Below are positions 1 to 5,140 of a stretch of 5,140 nucleotides of DNA, piece after piece. This DNA comes from Candidatus Poribacteria bacterium. Lineage in GTDB: Bacteria > Poribacteria > WGA-4E > PCPOR2b. The stretch spans positions 1 through 5,140 of the forward strand of contig JAPUIP010000212.1 in assembly GCA_027296925.1 (NCBI GenBank), in the 5' to 3' direction. Every line of letters starts with the position of its first letter. Position 1 is the first letter of the stretch. The notes under the pieces are model-generated. The model ran no database searches. It worked only from the letters and a program-made list of their open reading frames with translations, and was not told the DNA's origin. A program made the position numbers and the translations under genes.

Positions 1-98
1 CGTGACGTTCAACGATTGTCACAAGTGTGAATCAATGGTCATGCGATTTTGGATAACCCACGAAGCCAGTGGTTACGTCCTATGTATAGCATTACCCG

Positions 99-476
99 TT
101 ACCCGGACTCTGCGACAAACACCGCCTTGAACCTTTGCCATACTGTTTTTCGTTGCCGCATCTCGGAAATCATCTGCTGGGAGTCTAAGAGTTGCTCGGT
201 CAATGCACCGATGTTCTTTTGGGACATGGCGACGACTTGGGTGAGGTGGCTCACTTGTTCTCGGAGGTGTCGTATCTCAGAATCCGCCCGTTCTATCTGC
301 GCTTTGAGATGGTTATCCGGTTCCTCAGTGGCTTTTCCTTGGCGCAACGCTGAAAGATATTCGGTGATAAGGATGGACATCGTTTTGTTTTCACGTTGGG
401 CGTACATTTTCACCCAGTTGTGCAAACCGGCGTCAATCCGCACTGCAATTCGGGACTCTTTGGATTTGTCGTTCAT
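99..476 (-). CDS. Ribbon-helix-helix-like protein with C-terminal coiled coil
   Basis: This is a 125-aa protein with no family name I can assign. Residues 8-46 look like a ribbon-helix-helix (Arc/MetJ/CopG-type) DNA-binding fold: a short basic strand (SRIAVRID), a first helix (HNWVKMYAQRE), a turn (NKTMS) and a second helix (ILITEYLSALRQ). Residues about 53-105 are charged and heptad-like (KAQIERADSEIRHLREQV and onward), which suggests a coiled coil that could oligomerise the protein. The tail is basic and aromatic (RKTVWQRFKAVF). There is no signal peptide, so it is probably cytoplasmic. I chose the ATG at 476 because GGAAG lies four bases upstream and the RHH homology starts just after it. 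An in-frame GTG at 530 would add 18 residues but has no ribosome binding site. The gene is divergent from the exported propeller protein, with 98 bp between the start codons, a common arrangement for an autoregulated regulator. A plasmid-type partition or mobilisation accessory role is possible, but no partner gene is visible. The RHH call is by pattern only. Confidence 0.72.
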   Translation of the reverse strand: MNDKSKESRIAVRIDAGLHNWVKMYAQRENKTMSILITEYLSALRQGKATEEPDNHLKAQIERADSEIRHLREQVSHLTQVVAMSQKNIGALTEQLLDSQQMISEMRQRKTVWQRFKAVFVAESG

Positions 477-480
477 GTCA

Positions 481-485
481 CTTCC
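481..485 (-). promoter_or_regulatory. Weak ribosome binding site for the RHH-like gene
   Basis: Read on the minus strand, GTGGAAG precedes the ATG at 476, leaving a four-base spacer (TGAC) after GGAAG. The match and spacing are modest, but the alternative GTG start at 530 has nothing comparable upstream, so this site decides the start. Confidence 0.4.
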
Positions 486-489
486 ACGT

Positions 490-534
490 TGTTTCCACAA
501 GAATAGGGAGATAGGCACACATGTTTGCACAACA
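490..534. promoter_or_regulatory. Candidate operator: two near-identical 13-mers in the divergent intergenic region
   Basis: TGTTTCCACAAGA at 490-502 recurs as TGTTTGCACAACA at 522-534 with two mismatches. The copies are 32 bp apart, about three helical turns, so they lie on the same DNA face. Each copy has a weak internal dyad (TTGT..ACAA in the first, TGTT..AACA in the second). Both lie between the divergent starts at 476 and 575. Ribbon-helix-helix proteins often bind such repeated short sites in their own promoter region, so binding by the neighbouring RHH-like protein is a plausible inference. I see no convincing -35/-10 pair to anchor it. Confidence 0.35.
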
Positions 535-561
535 GAACGTCGAACACCCGATCACGGTTTC

Positions 562-570
562 AAAGGAGGG
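562..570 (+). promoter_or_regulatory. Strong Shine-Dalgarno for the exported propeller gene
   Basis: AAAGGAGGG contains a full AGGAGG core (564-569) five bases before the ATG at 575. This fixes the start at 575 and rejects the in-frame ATG at 521, which has no such site and would bury the signal peptide behind 18 polar residues. Confidence 0.85.
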
Positions 571-574
571 ATTG

Positions 575-2809
575 ATGATTTGGATACGGCTTGGCCTACT
601 TCTGAGCGTATGGTTTGTCCTCGCATCGATAACATTTATGCCGATAATAGAAAGCGCCTCTGCCGCTCAGGTGCCAAACGCTCAACTCGAACCAAGCCAC
701 CACAAGATGCTTGAGACTCTCAAACGGATTGCGGAATGGACGGAAGAGGAGAATCCCTATCTTGGCAATTATAGGGTTCGTCAGTTGCGGGAGCAGTTGG
801 CGAACCTCGGCGAAGGCGCGAGTGCTCACACCCGATGGATACTTCATTTAGAGGCAGGACAGGCGGAATTGAATATGGGTCACCTCCAAGCGAGTATTGA
901 GCAGTTTTCTCAGGCGTATCAGCTTGTCCCCAAAGCCCAGGTTGATACATTGAACCTTACAGCGTTCCGACTCGGCGTCGCGTACATGAGGCTGGGCGAG
1001 ACCCAGAATTGCTGCCTACGTCATACGCCCCAAAGTTGTATCGTGCCGATTCAATCCGGCGGATTACACACGGAGTTGGAAGGCTCAAGCAAGGCGATTG
1101 AGTATTTTCGCGAAGTGCTGAACAATTCACCCCAAGATACACACTTGCATCTGAAAGCCAGATGGTTGCTCAATATTGCATATATGACCATCGGTGGCTA
1201 TCCCGATGACGTGCCTGAAGGATACCTTATCCCGCCAACTGCTTTTGAATCCAACCTCGATTTTCCCCGTTTCACCAACATCGCGCCGAAACTCGGTTTG
1301 GACACCTTCAACTTATCCGGTGGCGTCATCGTTGATGACTTCGACAACGACGACTATCTGGACATCGTAACTTCGACATGGGACACGACCGGCCAGATGC
1401 GCTTTTTTAGAAATAACCGCGATGGGACGTTTTCGGATCAAACCTTACAAGCTGGTTTGCTGGGCTTGTACGGCGGATTGAACCTAGAGCAAGCTGATTA
1501 TAACAACGACGGGAATCTGGACATTCTGGTGCTTCGCGGGGCTTGGATTCGCATTATGGGTCAGCATCCAAACTCACTACTTCGCAACAACGGGGATGGT
1601 ACCTTCACGGATGTGACTTTTGAGGCCGGGCTCGCTGAAGTCCACTACCCCACCCAGACTGGCGCATGGGCAGACTACGACAACGACGGGGACCTCGACC
1701 TCTACATCGGAAACGAGACAACACCCGACATCACCGCGCCTTGCCAACTTTTTCGCAATAACGGCAACGGTACTTTCACCGATATTGCATTTGATGCGGG
1801 TGTGGCGCATTACGGTTTCACCAAGGGCGTCGGATGGGGCGATTTCGACGGCGATCGATTCCCCGATCTTTACCTGTCAAATTATGGCGCGAACCGTCTT
1901 TATCACAACAACGGTGACGGTACTTTTACCGATGTTGCGCCTCAACTGGGTGTGACCCGGCCGAACATGAGTTTTCCGGTGTGGTTTTGGGATTTCGACA
2001 ATGACGGCGTTGTGGATCTGTTCGTCAGCAGCTACACCGGAACGGTCGAGAATGTTTCGGCATACCACGTCGGCGTCCCCGCTAAGTTCGAGTTGCCCAG
2101 TCTGTACCTCGGTGACGGTCGCGGTGGATTCGAAGATGTCGCCACAGAGCAAGGTTTGACGTATCCAATGCTGGCGATGGGTTCGAATTTCGGCGACTTA
2201 AACAACGATGGATACCTTGACTTTTACCTGGGTACAGGGGATACGTCCTATGAGAGCTTGGTCCCCAATCTCATGTTTTTGAACCGGGCGGGCAAAAGGT
2301 TCGTCAATGTAACGATGGCCGGTGGCTTCGGTCACCTCCAGAAAGGCCATGGGATCGCCTTCGCCGATCTCGACAACGACGGGGATGCGGATGTTTTCGA
2401 GCAGATGGGTGGTGCTTACCCCGGGGATAAATTCAGCAACGTTTTATATGAGAATCCCGGTTTCGATAATCACTTTATCACCATCAAACTGGTTGGCGTT
2501 GAATCCAACCGTTCGGCAATTGGCGCACGTATCCACCTCCAGATTATCGAAGATGGGAAAAAACGGTCGATCTACAGGCATGTCAACAGCGGCGGTAGCT
2601 TCGGCGCAAATCCACTTCGGCAGACGATTGGACTTGGTAGAGCTTCAAAAATCGAGCGGCTTGAGGTCCTCTGGCCAACCACCGGCCTCACGCAAACCTT
2701 CCACAACGTGGATGTCGATCAGTTAATTCAGATCGTCGAGGGCGAAGAGCAATACACGACTCTGACACTCAAAAAACTGAAGTTGGGCGAAAAACGTTTG
2801 AAAAAGTAG
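575..2809 (+). CDS. Exported CRTAC1-family protein: TPR-like region, seven VCBS/FG-GAP repeats, UnbV/ASPIC domain
   Basis: The product is a 744-aa secreted protein. Residues 1-31 form a signal peptide: short basic n-region (MIWIR), hydrophobic core (LGLLLSVWFVLASITF) and likely cleavage after ASA or SAA near residues 30-31. About 35-220 is helical and TPR-like (clear helix pairs near 85-120 and 171-210), with a Cys/His cluster, NCCLRHTPQSC, at 145-155. About 233-640 is an integrin-like beta-propeller with seven calcium-loop motifs, starting near D254 (DDFDNDDYLD), D308 (DYNNDGNLD), D367 (DYDNDGDLD), D423 (DFDGDRFPD), D473 (DFDNDGVVD), D541 (DLNNDGYLD) and D598 (DLDNDGDAD). Most blades also carry an NN-GDGTF-D strand; the three clearest copies (1583-1615, 1754-1786, 1904-1936) are also similar at DNA level. 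About 643-722 is an UnbV/ASPIC domain (SNRSAIGARI, GGSFGANPLRQTIGLG, VLWPTTG). Such proteins are abundant in Planctomycetes and Poribacteria and are thought to act in surface adhesion or binding; their ligands are mostly unknown. The gene is intact and has its own strong ribosome binding site. Confidence 0.93.
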   Translation: MIWIRLGLLLSVWFVLASITFMPIIESASAAQVPNAQLEPSHHKMLETLKRIAEWTEEENPYLGNYRVRQLREQLANLGEGASAHTRWILHLEAGQAELNMGHLQASIEQFSQAYQLVPKAQVDTLNLTAFRLGVAYMRLGETQNCCLRHTPQSCIVPIQSGGLHTELEGSSKAIEYFREVLNNSPQDTHLHLKARWLLNIAYMTIGGYPDDVPEGYLIPPTAFESNLDFPRFTNIAPKLGLDTFNLSGGVIVDDFDNDDYLDIVTSTWDTTGQMRFFRNNRDGTFSDQTLQAGLLGLYGGLNLEQADYNNDGNLDILVLRGAWIRIMGQHPNSLLRNNGDGTFTDVTFEAGLAEVHYPTQTGAWADYDNDGDLDLYIGNETTPDITAPCQLFRNNGNGTFTDIAFDAGVAHYGFTKGVGWGDFDGDRFPDLYLSNYGANRLYHNNGDGTFTDVAPQLGVTRPNMSFPVWFWDFDNDGVVDLFVSSYTGTVENVSAYHVGVPAKFELPSLYLGDGRGGFEDVATEQGLTYPMLAMGSNFGDLNNDGYLDFYLGTGDTSYESLVPNLMFLNRAGKRFVNVTMAGGFGHLQKGHGIAFADLDNDGDADVFEQMGGAYPGDKFSNVLYENPGFDNHFITIKLVGVESNRSAIGARIHLQIIEDGKKRSIYRHVNSGGSFGANPLRQTIGLGRASKIERLEVLWPTTGLTQTFHNVDVDQLIQIVEGEEQYTTLTLKKLKLGEKRLKK

Positions 2810-2915
2810 CATAGGACTGGATGCTTTGAGTATACGCGGCGATTGGTTTGAATTCCACCAAGTTGTTGGCTAATGAGAATCCCATGACAGGCACATCAAA
2901 CATGACACAATACGC

Positions 2916-2923
2916 AAAAGGAG
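2916..2923 (+). promoter_or_regulatory. Shine-Dalgarno for the Gfo/Idh/MocA gene
   Basis: AAAAGGAG lies six bases upstream of the GTG at 2930. It supports the GTG start, which places the Rossmann strand (YRVGIVGCGHIS) at the N-terminus as expected. The next in-frame ATG, at residue 20, would lose the dinucleotide-binding loop. Confidence 0.85.
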
Positions 2924-2929
2924 ATTCTT

Positions 2930-3964
2930 GTGCTGAAAAGATACCGAGTTGGAATAGTTGGGTGTGGGCATATTTCTCGCACCCACATGCATGCTTATCG
3001 AACGGTGTTTGCGACTGATGTTGTTACCGCTGCTGAGGTTGTTGAGGACAGACGACAAGCATTCTCTGAGGAATACCGGATCGCAACGCTATACAACGAT
3101 TACAGGGAAATGTTGGATAACGAAGATCTGGACATCATTTCAGTTTGTACCCTGGCGGACTCACATTGCGAGATCACGGTCGCCGCTGCTGAACGCGGAA
3201 TACACGTTCTGTGTGAAAAGCCGATGGCACTCGATTTGGAAGAAGCGGATCGGATGATTGATGCCTGCAAGCAGGCGGGGGTCAAGCTGGCAATTGACCA
3301 TCACAGACGGGGTGATGCTCGCTATCATTTTGCCCAGCAATTGATCGCTGACGGTGCTATTGGTGAACTCCAAGCTATCATAGCGGAGGGAGCAACTGCC
3401 GGTGTTGGATTGATGGAGACTGCCACCCATCTTTACGATTCCATCCGCATTTTTGGCGGGGATGTGGATTGGGTGTTTGCCCACATCACGACAAATGGAG
3501 ATGATATTTCTTCCAACGATATGGTTCATGCGCCAAGCAGAGGCTTGGTTGCAGGAGACAATGCGCCCGCATATTTTTACTTCAAAAATGGCATCTATGC
3601 AATGGTTCATTCCTTCGGGGATTTTGGGGTGGAGTTGATTGGAACAAAGGGAAGAATGGTCATCAAAGAAGGCTATAAACCTCGTTCACAGCCGCATCTC
3701 TTTGGCATCTGGACGCACGATTCCTCCGAATGGCAGCTTATCACAACGGAACGAGATGAACTCATCACACCGTCCCATTTCAGGCTGGCTTATGCTCGCG
3801 TGGCGCAGGAGATGATCGACTGTATCGAAGAAGATCGGGCACATTGTTCCAGTGGAGAGGAAGGCAGAGCCGCATTGGAATTGATTATGGCAGTCTACAA
3901 ATCACAAAGGACAGGTGCGCGGGTTAAATTACCTCTCGATGTGAGAGTAAATCCCTTGAAATGA
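2930..3964 (+). CDS. Gfo/Idh/MocA family NAD(P)-dependent oxidoreductase
   Basis: This 344-aa protein has the usual length and two-domain layout of Gfo/Idh/MocA enzymes, which oxidise or reduce hydroxyl/keto groups on sugars, inositols and related polyols in the cytoplasm. Residues 5-16 (YRVGIVGCGHIS) are the first Rossmann strand and glycine loop (G11, G13). E96-K97-P98 (VLCEKPMALD) is the family signature, with K97 as the expected catalytic lysine. The C-terminal substrate domain starts near 125; METATHLYD (162-170) holds the expected catalytic His (H167). Its preceding acid is E163 and the usual Gly is A165, so this is a variant of the common D-x-G-x-H motif. VELIGTKGRMVIKEG (234-248) is the conserved sheet segment. 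The C-terminal helix region (LAYARVAQEMIDCIEEDR, then AALELIMAVYKSQRTGARVKLP) is also typical. No signal peptide is present. It starts with GTG 120 bp after the propeller gene and has no pathway partner in view, so the substrate cannot be named. The gene is intact. Confidence 0.94.
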   Translation: MLKRYRVGIVGCGHISRTHMHAYRTVFATDVVTAAEVVEDRRQAFSEEYRIATLYNDYREMLDNEDLDIISVCTLADSHCEITVAAAERGIHVLCEKPMALDLEEADRMIDACKQAGVKLAIDHHRRGDARYHFAQQLIADGAIGELQAIIAEGATAGVGLMETATHLYDSIRIFGGDVDWVFAHITTNGDDISSNDMVHAPSRGLVAGDNAPAYFYFKNGIYAMVHSFGDFGVELIGTKGRMVIKEGYKPRSQPHLFGIWTHDSSEWQLITTERDELITPSHFRLAYARVAQEMIDCIEEDRAHCSSGEEGRAALELIMAVYKSQRTGARVKLPLDVRVNPLK

Positions 3965-4260
3965 CCAATAGTTATTGAGACCACGATTTCGCCCGAACAA
4001 GAGAGATTCTTGGGTGAATCAAATCCTGTTTAAACTCAATTGTGGAAGGGTTTTGTCCAGCTTCAATGGTCCCTTTTCAAATCAGAGACCTTTCAACCCC
4101 TTGCTGTGTAAACATCCTCGTTTTTCAACATGCCCTTTTTCACTCTATTTGGGGTGAAATTGACACGAAAATGGCATGAAATCGACGATTTTGCCTCAAA
4201 TGGTCTGTATTGAGCAAGGGTACCTTTTGAATCGTCGAAGCTCAATGATAATAAGGGGTT
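3965..4260. other. Structured, probably non-coding convergent intergenic segment
   Basis: I find no credible gene on the plus strand between the oxidoreductase stop and the recognisable part of the minus-strand gene. The segment is rich in short inverted repeats: CAAGA/TCTTG (3998-4002/4008-4012), TTTCAC/GTGAAA (4138-4143/4154-4159), the dyad AAATCGACGATTT (4179-4191), ATTGAGC/GCTCAAT (4209-4215/4240-4246) enclosing AAGG/CCTT, and AACCCCTT/AAGGGGTT (4095-4102/4253-4260). The minus-strand reading frame passes through 4093-4260, but its residues there look like read-through. It could be a miniature mobile element, a structured RNA or a decayed gene end. Confidence 0.5.
3985..4020. repeat. Imperfect hairpin just after the oxidoreductase
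   Basis: The stem pairs CAAGA (3998-4002) with TCTTG (4008-4012) around a five-base loop. It can extend imperfectly outward through the GATTTCGCCC unit at 3985-3994 and GGGTGAATC at 4012-4020. It starts 21 bp after the TGA of the oxidoreductase and might limit transcription, but no T-run follows on either strand, so I do not call an intrinsic terminator. Confidence 0.35.
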
Positions 4261-5140
4261 AGGCTGTTTTTGTACAGAGCAGATTTCGCCCCATTCGGGC
4301 GAAATCAAGGTCACAAATCGGGTTGGTCGTCTGGGAAAGCTTATATCTTGCGGGGGCAACGGACTCAGGAAAATCATGTCCTTTTCCAAAAAGCCGCGTT
4401 GCACGAAGATGTCGTATACGTGGAGTCCAAGCCGAAGGAATGAGCTTTCCCAATATTGGGTCGGCGTGCCACCGACGGCAATGACAACCTTGCCGGACGG
4501 AAACAACACAGTCGCTTCCACAAACGGACTTTTTGTGGAAAGGTACAGTTGCTGTCCATCGGCATCTTGCAAGCCGTCCCATAACGCCCGGAATCTCCAG
4601 ACGCCATCGGTATCCGGCGTGAAACGTGCCTCGAAGCGTCCGGTGGGTGAGGTGATGAATTCTGTGGGCACCTGTTCCTGAATCTCTGTGCCGGGGCGAA
4701 TCACCTGCAACCGTATCGGTTGATCGGCGAGATTCGGCGTCAGTTGACCGGAAAAACGGAGTTCTTGTCCCGGCTTGACGAAATCGTTGGTCACTTCCAG
4801 TGAGATTTGCCCTTCGCCAGCACCGACGTCAAAACTCCCGCTTCGCTCCGTTTCACGATGGTCGGCGTTTTTGGGCCAAACAATCTGGTATTTCCACGTG
4901 CCGATAACATTAGCGGAGAACGGCAGGCGTCCGGGGAGGAAGGTGGTGCTGCCGGGCGCGTCGGGAGAAAGCGGCAACGTGAATTGGCGTGATTCGCCAA
5001 CCGGGGGTTGTAGCGTCACGATTACTTCTGAGGATTGCGGCGGCTTTTCGGTAAATCCGATGGTAACTTCGAGCGTGGCTTCCGCTTCGTAGGTAATCAC
5101 CGAAGGAGACAAGCGACCAAACAGCAACACGGTCACGGGA
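4093..5140 (-). CDS. Partial Ig-like repeat protein with truncated peptidase C13/caspase-like region
   Basis: The reading frame enters from the right edge, so the N-terminus is missing; the GTG at 5134-5136 is probably an internal valine (counted here as residue 1 of 347). Residues about 8-104 and 108-210 are two Ig-like beta-sandwich repeats. Each ends in a matching strand (GTWKYQIVWP and GVWRFRALWDG), and the second contains VKPGQELRFSGQLTP and TSPTGRFEARFTPDTDG. Residues 215-259 (GKVVIAVGG, then LGLHVYDIFVQRGF, EKDMIFLSPLPP) resemble the first strand, helix and second strand of a legumain/caspase-like (peptidase C13) domain; this call is by pattern. The later His-Gly and catalytic Cys segments are absent. 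From about residue 268 to the stop the sequence has no family character and runs through the repeat-rich segment. The visible protein therefore looks cut short, or the gene is a 3'-decayed pseudogene. Tandem Ig-like domains suggest an exported or surface protein, but its signal peptide would lie outside the window. It is convergent with the oxidoreductase. Confidence 0.68.
   Translation of the reverse strand, partial: PVTVLLFGRLSPSVITYEAEATLEVTIGFTEKPPQSSEVIVTLQPPVGESRQFTLPLSPDAPGSTTFLPGRLPFSANVIGTWKYQIVWPKNADHRETERSGSFDVGAGEGQISLEVTNDFVKPGQELRFSGQLTPNLADQPIRLQVIRPGTEIQEQVPTEFITSPTGRFEARFTPDTDGVWRFRALWDGLQDADGQQLYLSTKSPFVEATVLFPSGKVVIAVGGTPTQYWESSFLRLGLHVYDIFVQRGFLEKDMIFLSPLPPQDISFPRRPTRFVTLISPEWGEICSVQKQPNPLLSLSFDDSKGTLAQYRPFEAKSSISCHFRVNFTPNRVKKGMLKNEDVYTARG
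4282..4306. repeat. Perfect 10-bp-arm palindromic hairpin
   Basis: GATTTCGCCC (4282-4291) and GGGCGAAATC (4297-4306) form a perfect ten-pair stem with a five-base loop (CATTC). The arm sequence is the same unit as at 3985-3994, giving three copies in about 320 bp. It lies inside the tail of the minus-strand reading frame at the point where the protein stops resembling its family. It resembles a REP-type palindrome; a terminator is less likely because no T-run follows. Confidence 0.65.

Larger units (their letters stand above)
3985..4306. repeat. 13-bp inverted repeat pair bounding a 322-bp segment
   Basis: GATTTCGCCCGAA at 3985-3997 is matched exactly, in inverse orientation, by TTCGGGCGAAATC at 4294-4306. 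The match stops on both sides, so it is a discrete 13-bp unit. A chance 13-bp match at this distance is unlikely. The right copy is also half of a perfect hairpin. I see no target-site duplication (left flank GACCAC, right flank AAGGTC) and no transposase, so a MITE or palindromic interspersed element is only a hypothesis. Confidence 0.5.

Noticed and set aside
19..30. TCACAAGTGTGA as a CRP-like operator
   Set aside because: It is a five-bp-arm dyad with a mismatched centre, too short, and not upstream of any gene start in view.
53..77. TAACCCAC/GTGGTTA hairpin downstream of the RHH-like gene as a terminator
   Set aside because: The stem has a bulge, and the minus-strand sequence after it (TCCAAAATCG) has no T-run.
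521..574. 18-residue N-terminal extension of the propeller protein from the ATG at 521
   Set aside because: It has no ribosome binding site and would put polar residues before the signal peptide; the ATG at 575 has a perfect Shine-Dalgarno.
49..714. 221-aa plus-strand open frame opposite the RHH-like gene
   Set aside because: It overlaps both the RHH-like gene and the signal-peptide region of the propeller gene. It is rich in Arg, Cys, Trp and Ser with no fold-like pattern, as expected for an antisense shadow.
1007..1039. CCLRH read as a c-type haem motif
   Set aside because: Haem attachment needs C-x-x-C-H; here the two cysteines are adjacent and the spacing does not fit.
1620..1955. 111-aa plus-strand frame inside the propeller gene
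   Set aside because: It is a Thr-rich shadow created by the repeated GAC-AAC-GAC codons of the calcium-binding loops.
2808..2825. AGCAT/ATGCT stem after the propeller gene as a terminator
   Set aside because: The stem is only five pairs with an eight-base loop, is AT-containing, and has no T-run after it.
2848..2876. TTGAAT - 17 bp - TAATGA as a promoter for the oxidoreductase
   Set aside because: The -10 element matches the consensus at only two of six positions, so it is no better than chance.
3975..4157. 60-aa plus-strand open frame after the oxidoreductase
   Set aside because: It has no ribosome binding site, lies wholly in the inverted-repeat segment, and its composition (many Arg, Pro, Phe, Cys) is not protein-like.
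4775..5092. 105-aa plus-strand frame opposite the Ig-like domains
   Set aside because: It is antisense to a well-supported Ig-like coding region and shows no domain pattern.

Overview
The window looks like chromosomal DNA of an uncultured, environmental bacterium with mid-range base composition. A TPR/VCBS/ASPIC (CRTAC1-type) exported protein, a Gfo/Idh/MocA oxidoreductase and a multi-Ig-like protein with a legumain/caspase-like fold together suggest Candidatus Poribacteria or a related group such as Planctomycetota or Latescibacterota. That assignment is inference from gene content only; there is no rRNA or marker gene here.

Layout: (1) 1-98 holds nothing I can name. (2) 99-476, minus strand, is a 125-aa protein with a ribbon-helix-helix-like N-terminus and a coiled-coil C-terminus. 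(3) 477-574 is a divergent intergenic region with a near-repeated, partly palindromic 13-mer, a candidate operator. (4) 575-2809, plus strand, is a 744-aa secreted protein with a signal peptide, a TPR-like region, seven calcium-loop propeller repeats and a UnbV/ASPIC C-terminus. (5) 2810-2929 is a 120-bp gap ending in a strong Shine-Dalgarno. (6) 2930-3964, plus strand, is a complete 344-aa Gfo/Idh/MocA NAD(P)-dependent oxidoreductase with a GTG start. (7) 3965 to about 4310 is a structured, probably non-coding segment with several inverted repeats, bounded by a 13-bp inverted repeat (3985-3997 and 4294-4306). (8) 4093-5140, minus strand, is the C-terminal part of a larger protein: two Ig-like domains, then the first ~45 residues of a peptidase C13/caspase-like fold. 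The recognisable domain stops where the repeat segment starts, before any catalytic His or Cys, so the gene looks 3'-truncated or decayed.

The genes do not form an obvious pathway. The exported propeller protein and the oxidoreductase share a strand but are 120 bp apart, each with its own ribosome binding site. The RHH-like protein may regulate itself and the divergent exported protein. The convergent gap between the oxidoreductase and the Ig/C13 remnant is the most unusual part of the window.
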